Shown here: one piece after another, positions 63,256 to 64,000 of the stretch
Layout: each line of letters begins with the position of its first letter
Position numbering within the stretch: the first letter of the stretch is position 1
Source: Clostridiales bacterium
GTDB taxonomy: Bacteria; Bacillota; Clostridia; Lachnospirales; Lachnospiraceae
Assembly (NCBI GenBank): GCA_023663185.1
Contig: JAMPHY010000014.1
Coordinates: 24,426 to 88,425 of the forward strand
Direction of reading: 5' to 3'
DNA: 64,000 bases
Position numbers and translations under genes: made by a program
The notes under the pieces: generated by a model
What the model was told of the DNA's origin: nothing
Seen by the model: only the letters and a program-made list of their open reading frames with translations
Database searches by the model: none

Positions 63256-63836
63256 GTCTCTCCGACCTCCCTTAACTCAAATTTGAAATAATAGTCAGGA
63301 ATAATGTGTATCTGCACGTTTCTAAACAAGGCATTTTGCGCCGTAGTCAACAATACATCCCTAGAAATATATAACGCCCTAATATTCGCATATTCATCCC
63401 AATGTTACTCAAGTTCGTCCGCCTCATCATCACTCAAAATAATAAAATATTCCTTATTGTCAATTTTTATGCCATGTTCCAACTGAACCATTTCTGTTAT
63501 ATGTTTCAGTAATTCTGTGCTCACATCATCGGAATCTTTGGATACAAAATCGGTGCGGTAATATTTTAGGTTAGAAGGAATACCTTCAGAATATATGCTC
63601 TCATCCATTCGCTTTCCTATAATAACAGTCTTTATGCGGGGATATGTAATATCTTCACATATCCTGTTTTCATTATTTGTGCATAATATAAATTTTCTTT
63701 TTCCCTTATCCGCCTGATTCAATTCCAATACAGCCTGTGCCGTTGTTCCGCTGCCAGCAAAAAAGTCAAGCACCAATGCTTCCGGATTTCTAACTTGAAA
63801 TGCAGACACTCTATTTTCTATTTGGTGATTATAACA
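63249..63836 (-). pseudogene. mod: Remnant of the type III Mod DNA methyltransferase
   Basis: An open frame of about 195 codons in two parts, separated by one TAA (63405-63407). The first part has SAM motif I (ALVLDFFAGSGTTAQAVLEL) then continues to SDDEADELE; after the stop the same frame reads HWDEYANIRALYISRDVLLT and ends overlapping the start of res. The DPPY catalytic motif and target-recognition region, which precede motif I in this class, are missing at the 5' end, where a terminator of another gene abuts. The protein cannot be a complete methyltransferase. A change from AAA to TAA would explain the stop. Confidence 0.8.
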
Positions 63837-63844
63837 ACATACGC

Positions 63845-63883
63845 AAAAGAGCTGTTACGCATACATTTAGCTCACAGCTCTTT
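63845..63883 (-). terminator. Terminator of the gene at the right edge
   Basis: AAAGAGCTGT and ACAGCTCTTT form a ten-pair stem around an 18-base loop, ending in TTTT on the minus strand. It directly precedes the mod remnant. Confidence 0.8.
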
Positions 63884-63927
63884 GATAACATATAAACCAT
63901 CTATCCCATTTGCCATACTATTTGATG

Positions 63928-64000
63928 TTAGACACATTGTTCATCCCGAAGCAGTTCCATGATTCTTTCTGCCCCTTTCTTTGTGTCTGCAATAATTTCC
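63928..64000 (-). CDS. 3' end of a gene running off the right edge
   Basis: Read from the edge, 23 codons are open and end in TAA (63928-63930): EIIADTKKGAERIMELLRDE then QCV. It is on the minus strand, upstream of the mod remnant, and has its own terminator. The visible part is an amphipathic helix; no family can be named. Its insertion or a deletion next to it may have removed the 5' part of mod. Confidence 0.45.
   Translation of the reverse strand, partial: EIIADTKKGAERIMELLRDEQCV

Noticed and set aside
63405-63407. Stop codon in mod as a recoding site
   Set aside because: The codon is TAA, which is not used for selenocysteine or pyrrolysine, and no structured element follows; a nonsense mutation is simpler.

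Overview
The window looks like the chromosome of a low-to-moderate GC Gram-positive anaerobe of the class Clostridia, most likely family Lachnospiraceae. Evidence: the gene order ireB-ruvX-DUF1292 leading to trmR and trhP, which matches the Bacillus/Clostridia yrzL-yrrK-yrzB...yrrM-yrrO cluster; hrcA-grpE-dnaK-dnaJ behind a perfect CIRCE operator; type III glutamine synthetase; a rhodanese-less ThiI next to a cysteine desulfurase; an acyl-ACP thioesterase; a DUF6465 protein; and Rpn nucleases of the kind common in gut Lachnospiraceae. No species can be named from the sequence alone. Nearly all genes lie on the minus strand.

Bases 1-20,800 are mostly conserved housekeeping: a CdaR-type regulator, a WecG/TagA glycosyltransferase, YjfB, a CPBP protease, CvfB, the thioesterase, tRNA-Gln(CUG), glutamine synthetase III, and two blocks of translation and tRNA-modification genes (trhP, trmR, RNase J, ruvX, ireB, mtaB; then thiI, cysteine desulfurase, rsmE, VanZ, prmA). 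Between them sit hairpin repeats that share a core and look like one repeat family. Bases 20,900-24,200 hold an envelope-signalling group: a beta-propeller lipoprotein, an RsgI-like anti-sigma factor with a His-rich tail, an ECF sigma factor and a small secreted His/Cys-rich protein.

Bases 24,300-39,700 are an accessory zone: two nearly identical Rpn nuclease genes plus a 3' fragment, a Schlafen-AlbA ATPase protein, a 1028-residue acidic LysM protein with five internal repeats, three successive ATPase genes that each end in a PD-(D/E)XK-like nuclease region, and an HTH gene coupled to a membrane Ser/Thr kinase whose extracellular LRR domain is split off at a nine-G run.

Bases 39,900-57,970 return to core functions: the heat-shock operon, DUF6465 protein, UppP, an aminotransferase, a GH36 alpha-galactosidase, a DUF1538 transporter-like protein with a tandem PII protein, a cell-wall amidase/deacetylase fusion, and a two-component system flanked by two exported accessory proteins. 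Two intergenic regions, in front of the amidase/deacetylase and in front of the propeller lipoprotein, carry arrays of exactly 11-bp direct repeats with the same consensus. These look like OmpR/PhoB-type response-regulator sites and would link the two loci.

Bases 58,000-64,000 resemble a decaying defence island: an HTH/HipA-like kinase pair, a KAP P-loop NTPase split at a nine-A run, a type III restriction (Res) subunit, and a methyltransferase (Mod) remnant that lacks its 5' part and carries an in-frame TAA near its C-terminus.
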